DNA of 64,000 bases from positions 56,794-120,793 of the forward strand of contig CAZYGI010000002.1 in assembly GCA_964647255.1 (NCBI GenBank). The letters run 5' to 3'. Each line of letters begins with the position of its first letter. Position 1 is the first letter of the stretch. A program made the translations under genes and the position numbers. The notes under the pieces are model-generated. The model was given only the letters and a program-made list of their open reading frames with translations, did not search any database and had not been told where the DNA came from. This DNA is from CAWJEL01 sp964647255 (GTDB lineage: Bacteria; Chloroflexota; Anaerolineae; CG2-30-64-16). Shown here piece by piece: positions 43,474 through 52,951 of this stretch.

Positions 43474-43541
43474 CAAACCAACAAACCAACAAACCAACGA
43501 ACCAACAAACCAACGAACCAACAAACCAACGAACCAACAAA
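43474..43541. repeat. Tandem octamer repeat CAAACCAA/CGAACCAA
   Basis: About eight and a half head-to-tail copies of the octamer CRAACCAA fill the gap just before the DUF5107 gene. The units are 8 bases with no spacers, so it is not a CRISPR. Copy number may vary by slippage. Confidence 0.9.
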
Positions 43542-43567
43542 CGTCCCAACGCTCCCAGGATCACACC

Positions 43568-45627
43568 ATGACAACATTGACCCTTTCCACCTGGACCATG
43601 CCCGCGGCCGACCTGGGGCCGGAGAACCCGCTGCCCGCGCTCCTTGGCGAGCGGGAGCTGCACGCGCTGGAGCCGGGCAGCAACGTGCCCCAGGACATGG
43701 TGGACAGCCTGATCTGGGGCCAGCCGGCGAACATCTTGCCCTACACCCGGCAGGATGGCTACAACCGGCAGCGCCAGCCGCGTGACTTCCGCGTGGCGGT
43801 GCTCGAAAATGACATCTTACGCGCCACGTTCCTGCTGGAGTTGGGCGACCGGCTCTGGTCGTTGGTCCACAAGCCCACCGGTCGCGAGCTGCTCAGCGTC
43901 AACCCGGTCTTCCAGCCGGCCAACCTGGCGATCCGCAACGCATGGTTCAGCGGCGGGGTGGAGTGGAACATCGGCATCATCGGCCACACGCCGTTCACCT
44001 GCGCGCCGCTCTTCGCCGGCCGCGTCGAGGGGCCGGATGGCCCGACCCTCCGCCTGTGGGAGTGGGAGCGGGTGCGCCAGACACCCTATCAGATTGATGT
44101 CTCCTTGCCCGACGGCTCGCCGGTGCTCCTCGTCCGCGTACGCATCGTCAACCCGCACGACCATGACGTGCCGATGTACTGGTGGTCGAACATGGCCGTG
44201 GCGGAGACCCCCGAAACGCGGGTGGTCGTGCCCGCGACCGAGGCGTTCCAGTTCGGCTACGAGCGGCTCGATGTCGTGCCGATCCCGGTGTCCGGCGGTC
44301 GGGACGTGACCTATCCCACGCACCTCCGGGACTCGTGCGACTTCTTCTTCCGCCTGCCCGACGGGCAGCGGCGCTGGATCACCGCGCTGGACGGCGCAGG
44401 CCGCGGACTGGCGCAGGTCTCCACCGATCTGCTGCAGGGGCGCAAGCTGTTCGTTTGGGGCATGAACCCCGGCGGCCGGCGCTGGCAGGCGTTCCTCTCC
44501 CCGGGCCCGGCGTACATCGAGATTCAGGCCGGCCTCCCGCGCACCCAGATGGAATATCTGCGCATGCCGGCGAAGACCGAATGGGCGTGGACGGAGGCTT
44601 ATGGCCTGCTGGAAGCCGACCCGGCCGCGATCCACGGTGCGGAGTGGACGGCTGCGCAGCGCGAGGTCGAGGGGCGGCTCGAAGCGTTGATTCCGCGCGG
44701 CCGCCTGGATGCGGCGCTCGCCCGCGGCGNNNNNNNNNNCTGGAACGGCTGCGCCGCACGGCCGCGGGCGAGCCGCCCTTCTGCCCGCCTGGGCTGGTCT
44801 TCGATGACGCGTCGCTGACCGCCGAGCAGACGCCATGGCTTGGGCTGCTGCGAGACGGGAAGATGCCGGCCGCCGACCCCGCCGCGGCCCCGCGCGGCTT
44901 CATGGTGCAGGCTGAGTGGCGGGAGATGTTGGAAGAGAGGATCGCCTCCGCGGTCGCCCCAGGAACCACTGCGCCCGGAATCGAGGCTTCAGCCGGTCGC
45001 GTGGGGCTATCGGAGCAACCGGCTAAAGCCTCGATTCCAGAAAGTCCTGCGACATCTACGAACTGGCTAGCTCATCTTCACCTCGGCGTGCTGCGCTACC
45101 AGGCGGGCGATCGCGCCGGTGCGCGCGCGGCGTGGCAGGCCTCGCTGGCGCAGGCCCGCACGCCCTGGGCCCTGCGCAACCTGGCCGTCCTGGCCCAGGC
45201 TGAAGGTGATCTGGCTCAGGCCGCCGAGCTATGCCTCGCCGCGCTCGATCTGCGGCCCGATCTGCGGCCGCTGGCCGCGGAGTGCGGCGCGCTTCTGATC
45301 GAGGCCGGGCAGCCCGCGGCATGGCTGGCCCGCGTGGCTGGGCTGCCTGAAGCCGTCCGCCGCAATGGGCGCATCCGGCTGTTGGAGGCGCGCGCCGCGC
45401 TGGCGGTCGCTGATCTCGCAACCGTCGAGCGGGTCCTGGCGGAGCGACCTGTCGTGGCCGATCTGCGCGAGGGCGAGATCGCATTGTCGGAACTCTGGTT
45501 TGAATATCACGCCTGCCGGCTGAGCGCGGCGGAAAAGCTGCCGCTCGATGCAGCGCTGCGGGCGCGTGTGCGCCGGGAGTTTCCGCTGCCGGCGGAGCTC
45601 GACTTTCGGATGCGACAGGAGCCTTGA
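43568..45627 (+). CDS. DUF5107-TPR protein, interrupted by an assembly gap
   Basis: The gene spans the N run at 44730-44739. Residues 1-387 (43568-44728) contain the DUF5107 beta-sandwich domain (YTRQDGYNRQRQPRDFRVAV, then LELGDRLWSLVHKPTGREL, GGVEWNIGIIGHTPFT, MEYLRMPAKTEWAWTEAYG). After the gap another 295 residues carry TPR-like helices (LHLGVLRYQAGDRAGARAAW, LRNLAVLAQAEGDLAQAAEL). The frame changes across the gap, which is expected because 10 N is a placeholder. DUF5107 proteins occur in carbohydrate loci and are thought to act on or bind glycans. A palindromic repeat at 44977-45038 is translated in the linker before the TPRs. Confidence 0.8.
44730..44739. other. Assembly gap (10 N)
   Basis: The flanking halves of the DUF5107-TPR gene are in different frames if 10 bases are counted, so the true gap length is not 10. 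A length leaving remainder 2 on division by 3 would restore one open frame. Confidence 0.95.
44977..45038. repeat. Palindromic GAGGCTTYAGCCGGT element, in-frame coding copy
   Basis: Two 21-base arms (44977-44997 and 45018-45038) are inverted copies at 20 of 21 positions and match the intergenic element at 37471-37531, including TCGCGTGG after the left arm. It is translated in frame as GIEASAGRVG...PAKASIPES within the DUF5107-TPR linker. Confidence 0.85.
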
Positions 45628-45632
45628 GGCAG

Positions 45633-46667
45633 ATGGAGCTTGCCGACTTCAACCCGACCCCGACCTTGATGACGCGACAAACGGCCATCGGCCGGCCGCG
45701 CTATCCGGTGATTGACGTCCACCAGCACCTCGGCGGCGAATTCGGCGGCGGATGGGACCAGCGCCCCATCGCGGAGCTGCTGGACGTGCTGGATGAGGCC
45801 GGCGTTGCCGTGATCGTTGACCTCGACGGCGGCTGGGGCGAAGAGATCCTCGATGCGCACCTCAAGCGTTTCAAGGAGGCGGCGCCGGAACGTTTTCAGA
45901 TGTTCGGCGGCGTCAATTGGGCCGCGTGGCCCGAGCAGGGCAACCGCTTCGGCGAGTGGGCGGCGGCGCGGCTGCGCGGCCAGGCCGGCCGCGGCGCACA
46001 GGGGCTTAAGATCTGGAAGCCGTTGGGGCTGCGGGTGCGCGACCAGCGGGGCGAGTTGGTCGCCGTGGAGGATCCGCGGCTTGACCCGATCTGGGCCACG
46101 GCCGCGGAGCTGGACTGGCCGGTGCTGATTCACGTGGCCGACCCGGTCGCGTTCTTCCAGCCGCTCGACAACCGCAACGAACGATGGGAAGAGCTCCACG
46201 CGCACCCCGACTGGCAGTTTCCCAGCCCGCCCTTCCCGCCTTTTCTGGAAGTCGTCACGGGGCTGGCGAACATGGTTGCCCGTCACCCGGCGACCACCTT
46301 TGTCACCGCGCACGTCGGCTGCTACGCGGAGGATCTTGCGTGGGTGGCGGCGCTGCTCGACCGCTGCCCGAACGTCTATACTGACTTTGCCGAGCGCATC
46401 GCCGAGCTGGGCCGCCAGCCCTATGCGGCCCGGCGTTTCTTCCTGAAGTACGCCGACCGCATCGTCTTCGGCCTCGACCAGCCTGCCAACGTGGAGACCT
46501 ATCGCATCTCCTATCGTTTTCTGGAGACAGACGACGAATATTTCAACTACTCGATCAGACCCATCCCGCCGCAAGGCCGCTGGCGGATCTATGGCCTGGG
46601 TCTGCCCGATGACGTGCTTCGGAAGGTCTATCATGCCAATGCAGCCCGGCTGCTGCGCCTCGAATGA
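45633..46667 (+). CDS. Amidohydrolase-2-type metal-dependent hydrolase
   Basis: The 344-residue TIM-barrel protein begins with the metal site VIDVHQHLGGEFGGG near residue 24 and has GLKIWKPLGLRVRDQRG near 127, VLIHVADPVAFF near 164, FVTAHVGCYAEDL near 222 and IVFGLDQPANVETYR near 274. It fits amidohydrolase-related decarboxylases/hydrolases. In this locus it may cut an amide or lactone derived from an amino sugar; the substrate is unknown. Start 45633 follows the DUF5107 stop by five bases. Confidence 0.8.
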   Translation: MELADFNPTPTLMTRQTAIGRPRYPVIDVHQHLGGEFGGGWDQRPIAELLDVLDEAGVAVIVDLDGGWGEEILDAHLKRFKEAAPERFQMFGGVNWAAWPEQGNRFGEWAAARLRGQAGRGAQGLKIWKPLGLRVRDQRGELVAVEDPRLDPIWATAAELDWPVLIHVADPVAFFQPLDNRNERWEELHAHPDWQFPSPPFPPFLEVVTGLANMVARHPATTFVTAHVGCYAEDLAWVAALLDRCPNVYTDFAERIAELGRQPYAARRFFLKYADRIVFGLDQPANVETYRISYRFLETDDEYFNYSIRPIPPQGRWRIYGLGLPDDVLRKVYHANAARLLRLE

Positions 46668-46697
46668 TTGAATCCAGCCGAAGAGGAGCTTAACCCT

Positions 46698-47948
46698 ATG
46701 CCCCCTGTGACCCTTGTCGTCATCGGCGCCGGCTCGCGCGGCGCGACGTATGCCGGGTATGCCAGCCAGCACCCGGAAGCGGTGCGCATCGTCGGCGTGG
46801 CCGACCCGCGCGAATTCTACCGCCGGCAGTTGGCCGACCAGCACGCCATTCTCCCCGAGCGGGTTTTCAGCGACTGGCGCGAGGTCGCGGCGCAGCCCAA
46901 GTTCGCCGATGGCGTGATCATCGCCACGCCCGACGACGCACACGTCGAGCCGGCGCTCGCCTTTGCCGGCCTCGGCTATCATCTGCTGCTGGAAAAGCCG
47001 ATGGCGCTCAACCCGGCCGACTGCCGCCGGGTCGTGGCCGCGGCCCACGCCAACGGGGTGATGGTCGCGGTCTGCCACGTCCTGCGCTACACCGCGTACA
47101 CGCAGCGGATCAAGGCGATCATCGCTTCGGGCCGGCTCGGCGAGATCGTCAGCCTCCAACACCTCGAGCCGGTCGGCTTCTGGCACCAGGCGCACTCGTT
47201 TGTGCGCGGCAACTGGCGCACCGAGGGGGAGTTCGCCGGCATGCTGCTGGCGAAGTCGTGCCACGACCTGGACTGGATCAGCTATATCATGGATCGCCGC
47301 TGCACGGAGGTTTCCTCCTTCGGCAGCCTGAAGCACTTCCGGCGGGAAGAACAGCCGGCGGGCGCGGCCGACCGCTGCACGGAGTGTGGTGTCGAGGCGA
47401 CTTGCCCCTATTCGGCTCCGCGGATTTACCTCGATCGCGTCCGCCGCGGGGAGACCGGCTGGCCTGTGGACATTTTGACCCCCGACGTGACGGTGGCCGG
47501 CGTGACGGAGGCGCTGCGGGCCGGCCCCTATGGCCGGTGCGTCTACGCCTGCGACAACGACGTGGTGGATCACCAGGTGGTGGCGATGCAGTTCGAGGGC
47601 GGCGCGGCGGCCACATTCACCATGATGGCCTTCACCCGCGCGCGCGACCGCGAGACGCGCATCTTCGGCACGCGCGGCGAGCTCACCGGCGACGGGCAGA
47701 TGATCCGGGTCTACGACTTCCTGACCGGGCAGACCGAGACGATCAACACGCAGATCAGCGACGGCTCGATCCTCACCGGGCACGGCGGCGGCGACGAGGG
47801 TCTGATGCGCCGCTTTGTTGCGGCGCTGGGCCATAACGACCCGCACGAGATCCTTTCCGGGCCGGACGAAACGTTGGAGTCGCACATAATGGTCTTTGCG
47901 GCCGAGCAGGCGCGGCGCGAGGGACGGGTCGTGAACGTGGTGATTTGA
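46698..47948 (+). CDS. Gfo/Idh/MocA-family NAD(P)-dependent sugar oxidoreductase
   Basis: The 416-residue protein has a Rossmann start (TLVVIGAGSRGATYAGYA), IIATPDDAHVEPALAFAGLG near residue 73 and LLLEKPMALNPADCRRVV near 97 with the EKP motif. The catalytic-side region includes FAGMLLAKSCHDLDWISYIM near 180. A four-cysteine segment (CTECGVEATCPYS, plus later CVYACDN) is typical of one subgroup. Substrate is probably a sugar or sugar acid of the locus. ATG 46698 has AGAGGAG upstream. Confidence 0.88.
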   Translation: MPPVTLVVIGAGSRGATYAGYASQHPEAVRIVGVADPREFYRRQLADQHAILPERVFSDWREVAAQPKFADGVIIATPDDAHVEPALAFAGLGYHLLLEKPMALNPADCRRVVAAAHANGVMVAVCHVLRYTAYTQRIKAIIASGRLGEIVSLQHLEPVGFWHQAHSFVRGNWRTEGEFAGMLLAKSCHDLDWISYIMDRRCTEVSSFGSLKHFRREEQPAGAADRCTECGVEATCPYSAPRIYLDRVRRGETGWPVDILTPDVTVAGVTEALRAGPYGRCVYACDNDVVDHQVVAMQFEGGAAATFTMMAFTRARDRETRIFGTRGELTGDGQMIRVYDFLTGQTETINTQISDGSILTGHGGGDEGLMRRFVAALGHNDPHEILSGPDETLESHIMVFAAEQARREGRVVNVVI

Positions 47949-47972
47949 GGATAGAACGCAGACACCTGCACC

Positions 47973-47993
47973 CACCTGCGGTGGCCGCAGGTG
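47973..47993. repeat. Perfect 9-bp hairpin before nahK
   Basis: CACCTGCGG and CCGCAGGTG flank TGG. There is no T-run, so it is not a classic terminator. It lies between the oxidoreductase and kinase genes. Confidence 0.6.
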
Positions 47994-48017
47994 CGGTGTG
48001 ACGCAGAGGAGCGCAGA

Positions 48018-49139
48018 TTGGCGCTGATACTTGATGAGAATCTGGTGACACCTGAGTCGGTGACCGGTCAATTTCGGTTCGAAGGTCGGTTCATAGATGC
48101 GGCAGCCTACGGCGGCGGCCACATCAACCGGACCTTCGTGCTACGCTGCGCCGATCCGGGCGGCGGGACGCAGCGCTACCTTCTGCAGCGGATCAACCAG
48201 GCCATCTTTCGCGACCCGGCCGCGTTGATGGAGAACCTGGCGCGGATCACGCAGCACCTGCAGGCGAAGATCCGGGCGGCCGGCGGCGACCCGCTGCGTG
48301 AGACGATGAACCTGGTCCCCACGGCCGACGGCGCCGCCTTCCACCGGGACGCGAGCGGCGACTGCTGGCGCGCCTGGCTGTTCATCGAAAACGCGACGGC
48401 GTATGAGATGGCGCAAAGCCCCGAGCACGTCTACCGCGCGGGAAAGGCCTTCGGCCGCTTCCAACGCATGCTGGCCGATTTTCCCGCGGACGCACTGCAC
48501 GAGGTGCTGCCCGACTTCCACAACACACCGAAGCGCTTCGCGACCTTCATCGAGACGGTCGGCCGCGACCCAATCGGCCGGGCCGCGGGGGTGCGGACGG
48601 AGATCCGCTTCATCGAGCAGCGCGCGGCCGAGACCGGCGTGCTGGTGGATCTGCTGCGCCAGGGCCGGCTGCCGCTGCGGGTGACGCACAACGACGCCAA
48701 GTTCAGCAACGTGCTGATGGACGATGCCACCGGTGAAGGGCTGTGCGTGATTGACCTCGACACGGTGATGCCGGGCACGGCGCTCTACGACTTCGGGGAT
48801 GCGGTGCGCGCCGGCGCCGCGCTGGCGGCCGAGGACGAGCCGGACGCCGCGCGGGCCGGCCTCTCGCTGGAGACGTTCGAGGCGCTCACGCGCGGCTACC
48901 TGGACGCGGCCCGCGATTTTCTCACCCCGACCGAAATCGCCCATCTCCCGTTCGCGGCCCGCCTGATCACGCTTGAGCAGGCCATCCGCTTCCTGAACGA
49001 CTACCTGAACGGCGACACCTACTACCAGGTGCACCGGGAGGGCCAAAACCTGGATCGCACGCGCACGCAGATTCGCATGATCCAAGACATGGAAGACAAG
49101 TTCGCAGAGATGGAAGCGGTCGTCGCGCGGTATCGGTAA
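48018..49139 (+). CDS. nahK: N-acetylhexosamine 1-kinase (NahK-like)
   Basis: NahK phosphorylates GlcNAc or GalNAc at C1. The 373-residue protein is an APH-fold kinase that follows bifidobacterial NahK closely: AYGGGHINRTFVL, YLLQRINQAIFRDPAALMEN, FGRFQRMLADF, LRVTHNDAKFSNVLMDDATG with the catalytic Asp/Asn, then CVIDLDTVMPGTALYDFGDA and RTRTQIRMIQDMEDKF at the end. TTG 48018 is taken as start because GAGGAG lies six bases upstream; GTG 47991 is possible but inside a hairpin. The next gene encodes the enzyme that could turn GlcNAc-1-P into UDP-GlcNAc. Confidence 0.87.
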   Translation: MALILDENLVTPESVTGQFRFEGRFIDAAAYGGGHINRTFVLRCADPGGGTQRYLLQRINQAIFRDPAALMENLARITQHLQAKIRAAGGDPLRETMNLVPTADGAAFHRDASGDCWRAWLFIENATAYEMAQSPEHVYRAGKAFGRFQRMLADFPADALHEVLPDFHNTPKRFATFIETVGRDPIGRAAGVRTEIRFIEQRAAETGVLVDLLRQGRLPLRVTHNDAKFSNVLMDDATGEGLCVIDLDTVMPGTALYDFGDAVRAGAALAAEDEPDAARAGLSLETFEALTRGYLDAARDFLTPTEIAHLPFAARLITLEQAIRFLNDYLNGDTYYQVHREGQNLDRTRTQIRMIQDMEDKFAEMEAVVARYR

Positions 49140-49155
49140 GATCAGGAGTTGCGCT

Positions 49156-51354
49156 ATGTCTGACAAATCCACCTCCTGCCCCCTCAAAGCCGTTATCCTC
49201 GCCGCCGGCGCCAAATCCATTACCGACGACGGCCTGCCGGTGCTGCTCCAGGAGCTGGGCGGCCGGAAGATCATAGACTACGTGACGGCGAACGCGGCAC
49301 AGGTCGTCGCACCCGCCGAGACTTACGTGGTCGTGGGCTATCGCCGGGAGGCCATCCAGGCGCACCTGGGACCGGGCTACCAGTACGTCGTCCAGGAAAC
49401 GGCCCGGGGGACGGGCGACGCGGTGCGCCAGCTCCAGCCGCTCCTTCAGGATTTCGACGGCGACCTGCTGATCCTCTACGGCGACACGCCGCTCTTCTCG
49501 CCGGCATCCATCCGCGGGCTGCTCAACCGCCACCGGCTGCGCGGAGCCAACCTGACCCTGCTCACCGCGGTCGCGGACCGGCCCTACCCCTACGGCCGCG
49601 TGATCCGCGACGGCGCGGGCCGCATCATGGACATCATCGAGGAGGCGCAGGCGTCGCCGCGGGTGCGGGAGATCCGGGAGCTGAATGTCGGCGCGTACGT
49701 CGTCTCCGCCCGGCAGATCTGGCCCGTGCTGGCAACGCTGCCGCCGTCGCCGGCCGATGGCGAATACCGGCTGACCGACCTGGCGCACCGGCTGATCCAC
49801 TACGGGCTTGCCGTGGAGAGCTATCAGATCTACGACCAGGACGAGATCCAGGGGATCAACACCCGCGAGGATCTCGAGCGGGCCGAGTTCATCTTGCAGA
49901 AGCGGCTCTTCCGGCCGCGGCGGCAGGAGGAGCGCAATATCGTCCAGTTCGGCACCGGCGGCTGGCGCGCGGTGATCGGCGAGGGGTTCACGCTGCACAA
50001 CGTCCGGCGGCTGTGCCAGGCGCTGGCCAACGACATCACAAGACGCGGGCTTGAAACGCGGGGCGTGCTGATCGGCTACGACCGCCGCTTCCTGTCCGAC
50101 CTGGCTGCGGAGGCGGCGGCTGAAGTGTTCGCCGGCAACAACATCCACACGATCCTGCTGAGCGAGGACGCACCGACGCCGCTGATCAACTACGCGACCG
50201 AGATGGTCAACTCGGCCTTTGGGCTGGCCTTCACCGCCAGCCACAACCCGCCCGAGTGGAACGGCCTCAAGGTCTTCAACAGCGATGGCTCATTGCTGCA
50301 AACCGAGGAGACGAACCGGGTCGAGGACGAGACGAATGCCTTGACCCTCGACGACGTGGTGAAGATCCCGCTGGATGTCGCGCTGGAGGCCGGCGTTGTG
50401 GAGCGCCGCGACTTCGTCAACCAGTACGTGGATCGGGTCGAGTCATTCATTGACCTGGATGCCATCCGCCGGGCCGGGCTGAAGATCGTCGTGGACCCGA
50501 TGTACGGGGTGGGCCACCTGACGCTGGGCATCATCCTGAACGAGGCGCGCTGCCGGGTGACCTTCATCCACGACCGGCACAACCCGCTTTTCGGCGGCCG
50601 CTCCCCCGCGCCCGACCTGGAGGCGCTGCGGATGCTGCGCACGATCGTGCGCGAGGAGCACTTCGACCTGGGCCTGGCGACCGACGGCGACGCCGATCGC
50701 ATCGCACTGATTGACGAGCGCGGCAACTTCATCCATATCAACGACCTGTTGCTGCTGCTCTACTGGTACCTGCACGAGGTGAAGGGGCAGCGCGGGGGCG
50801 TGGTGCGCAACCTGGCGACTACCCATCTGTTGGACCGGCTGGCGGCCGCGTTCGGCGAGAAGTGCATCGAGACGCCGGTCGGCTTCAAGTGGATCGCGGC
50901 GGGCATGGTTGAGCATCACGCCCTGCTGGGCGGCGAGTCGTCCGGCGGGCTGACGATCCGCGGCCACATCCTGGGCAAGGACGGCATCTTCGCCTCCGCG
51001 CTGATCGTCGAGATGCTGGCGGTGACCGGTAAGCATATCTCCGAGCTGCAGGAGATCGTCCTGGGCATCACCGGCCGGCTCTACTCGGTGGAGGACAACC
51101 TGCCCGCGACCGCTGACATGCGCATCGTCGTCCCGCAGCGGGTGAAGGCGATGATCGCAGCCGGGGAGACGCCGTATCCGGTGGTCAAGGTGACCGACTA
51201 CGACGGCACCAAGGTCACCTTCGAGCACGACCACTGGGCACTGCTGCGCTTTTCAGGCACGGAGCCGATCCTCCGCATCTTCACCGAGGCCGATACGCCG
51301 GAGACGGCGCGCGAACTGGCCGATTGGTTGAAGCGCTGCGCACAGGCGGCATAA
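49156..51354 (+). CDS. Fused sugar-1-phosphate nucleotidyltransferase / phosphohexomutase
   Basis: The 732-residue protein joins two enzymes. Residues 10-250 are a nucleotidyltransferase like the GlmU N-terminal domain (AVILAAGAKSITDDGLPVLL, QETARGTGDAVRQ, LILYGDTPLF, NVGAYVVSARQIW, EYRLTDLAHRLI). Residues 270-725 are an alpha-D-phosphohexomutase: phosphoserine loop TASHNPPEWNGLKVF near 357, metal loop TDGDADRI near 513, sugar loop GGESSGGLTIRG near 595, phosphate loop RFSGTEPILRIF near 699. The nucleotidyltransferase P-loop lacks the usual GxGTRM and PK residues. With NahK upstream it could interconvert GlcNAc-1-P, GlcNAc-6-P and UDP-GlcNAc. Confidence 0.87.
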   Translation: MSDKSTSCPLKAVILAAGAKSITDDGLPVLLQELGGRKIIDYVTANAAQVVAPAETYVVVGYRREAIQAHLGPGYQYVVQETARGTGDAVRQLQPLLQDFDGDLLILYGDTPLFSPASIRGLLNRHRLRGANLTLLTAVADRPYPYGRVIRDGAGRIMDIIEEAQASPRVREIRELNVGAYVVSARQIWPVLATLPPSPADGEYRLTDLAHRLIHYGLAVESYQIYDQDEIQGINTREDLERAEFILQKRLFRPRRQEERNIVQFGTGGWRAVIGEGFTLHNVRRLCQALANDITRRGLETRGVLIGYDRRFLSDLAAEAAAEVFAGNNIHTILLSEDAPTPLINYATEMVNSAFGLAFTASHNPPEWNGLKVFNSDGSLLQTEETNRVEDETNALTLDDVVKIPLDVALEAGVVERRDFVNQYVDRVESFIDLDAIRRAGLKIVVDPMYGVGHLTLGIILNEARCRVTFIHDRHNPLFGGRSPAPDLEALRMLRTIVREEHFDLGLATDGDADRIALIDERGNFIHINDLLLLLYWYLHEVKGQRGGVVRNLATTHLLDRLAAAFGEKCIETPVGFKWIAAGMVEHHALLGGESSGGLTIRGHILGKDGIFASALIVEMLAVTGKHISELQEIVLGITGRLYSVEDNLPATADMRIVVPQRVKAMIAAGETPYPVVKVTDYDGTKVTFEHDHWALLRFSGTEPILRIFTEADTPETARELADWLKRCAQAA

Positions 51355-51357
51355 AGG

Positions 51358-52941
51358 ATGGTTCGAATGCGGGGGTGGCTCGACCGGCACAGGCGCCAGC
51401 TCGTCCTCTTCGGCCCGGTGGGCGGGGTGTTCTGCGCGGCCGTGCTTGCGTTGCTCGCGGCGATCCTCATCCTCAACCGGGGCAAGCTGATTTACACGCT
51501 GGACGACGCCTATATCCACCTGGCCCTGGCAGAGAACATCGCCCGGGGTCACTACGGGGTCAACCTGGCGGAAGCTTCGTCGCCTTCATCCAGTATCCTC
51601 TGGCCCTTTCTGCTGGCGCCGTTGGCCGCTTCGGCCGTAGGCCCTGTGATCCCGCTGCTCATCAACCTTGTCGCAGCGCTGGGGACGTTGGCCGTCTTTG
51701 CGAAACTCTGCCTGCTGGTTTTCGCCGGCTGCGAGCCGCCGGGTCGGGATGCCCCGGCGGCTGCTTTGATCCTGCTGATCCCGGCGACGAACCTGATCGC
51801 CTTGATCTTCACCGGCATGGAGCACTCGCTGCAGTTGTTCCTGACCGCCGCGGCCCTGCTGGGCATGATCGAGGAGGCGAGGTCCGGGAAGGTGCGCTGG
51901 TGGTTGGTGGCCGCCCTTGTCCTCGGTCCGCTGGTGCGATACGAGAACCTGGCCGTCTCCGCGCCGGCGCTGCTCTATCTCGTTCTGCGGGGCCGGATCA
52001 AGCCGGCGTTGGGGGCCGGCGGGGTGCTCGGCGCCGCCTTGATCGCTTACTCGCTCTTCCTCCGCTCGCTCGGGCTCTATCCGCTGCCGACATCGGTGGT
52101 CGCCAAGTCGTGGTTCGTGCAGTTCGGCGGGGTATGGAAGCCATTGGCGCTCAACGTCTACCAGAACTTGACGGATGCACAGGGCGGGCTGTTGGCGTTA
52201 GGGTTGTTCCTGTTGCTCGCCAGTGTGCTGTTCAACCGGCGCCGGGCCGAGCGGCTGTTGGCCGGCTGCACTAGCTTGAGCGTCGCGCTTCACCTGCTGC
52301 TGGGCGGTCCTGGCAGCGCTCGCCGTTACGAGGCCTACATTTGGGCCTTCGCGCTCCTGGCCTTGGGCTATCTCTATCGCCATGCGCTGAGGCTGTGGGT
52401 TGAGCAATCTCGCCCGGCCCCGACGCTGCTGGCCGGGGCTGGCTTCACCCTTGTCATCGCCCGCTTGTATCTGCTGCTGACGGTCATCTCGCCGATCGGC
52501 GCACACAGCATCTACCGGCAGCAATACCAGATGCACCGGTTTGCGGCGGACTACTACCGCGCGCCGGTTGCAGTCAACGACATCGGGCTGGTGAGCTATC
52601 GGAACGACAACTACGTGCTTGACCTGGCCGGCCTTTCGTCCATTGCTGCGCTCCGCGGCCTGTCCACCTCGACGGACGCGGCCTGGATGGAGGATCTGGC
52701 CCGGCAGCACGATGTCCGGTTGATCATGCTCTATGACGCCTGGTTCCCGTACGGTCTGCCTGTCGCGTGGGTTCCAATCGGCCGGCTCATTTTGAGCGAG
52801 CCGGCGTACGGTGTGGCGTATCCTGTCGTCGGGTTCTATGCCGTCGGCGACGATGCGGCGCGGCAGGTCAAGCCACTCCTGATGCGCTTCCGGCAGACCC
52901 TGCCGCCGGGCGTACGATTTCAGTTTGCCGGGGAGGATTGA
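51358..52941 (+). CDS. Polytopic GT-C-like membrane glycosyltransferase candidate
   Basis: The 527-residue protein has about ten membrane helices. An acidic loop after the first helix (YTLDDAYIHLALAENIARGH near residue 46) matches the DDAYI motif of GT-C enzymes that use lipid-linked sugars, and the C-terminal 130 residues form a soluble outer domain (VNDIGLVSYRNDNYVLDLAG). It would glycosylate envelope components. It starts three bases after the fusion enzyme, which may supply activated sugar. Confidence 0.75.
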   Translation: MVRMRGWLDRHRRQLVLFGPVGGVFCAAVLALLAAILILNRGKLIYTLDDAYIHLALAENIARGHYGVNLAEASSPSSSILWPFLLAPLAASAVGPVIPLLINLVAALGTLAVFAKLCLLVFAGCEPPGRDAPAAALILLIPATNLIALIFTGMEHSLQLFLTAAALLGMIEEARSGKVRWWLVAALVLGPLVRYENLAVSAPALLYLVLRGRIKPALGAGGVLGAALIAYSLFLRSLGLYPLPTSVVAKSWFVQFGGVWKPLALNVYQNLTDAQGGLLALGLFLLLASVLFNRRRAERLLAGCTSLSVALHLLLGGPGSARRYEAYIWAFALLALGYLYRHALRLWVEQSRPAPTLLAGAGFTLVIARLYLLLTVISPIGAHSIYRQQYQMHRFAADYYRAPVAVNDIGLVSYRNDNYVLDLAGLSSIAALRGLSTSTDAAWMEDLARQHDVRLIMLYDAWFPYGLPVAWVPIGRLILSEPAYGVAYPVVGFYAVGDDAARQVKPLLMRFRQTLPPGVRFQFAGED

Positions 52942-52951
52942 AAGAACGCCG

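Noticed and set aside
43474..43541. CRISPR-like repeat array
   Set aside because: Units are 8 bases, head-to-tail and without spacers; no cas genes are present.
45507..48122. Long minus-strand open frame opposite the amidohydrolase and oxidoreductase genes
   Set aside because: The plus strand carries clear family motifs throughout; the antisense frame has none and spans two genes.
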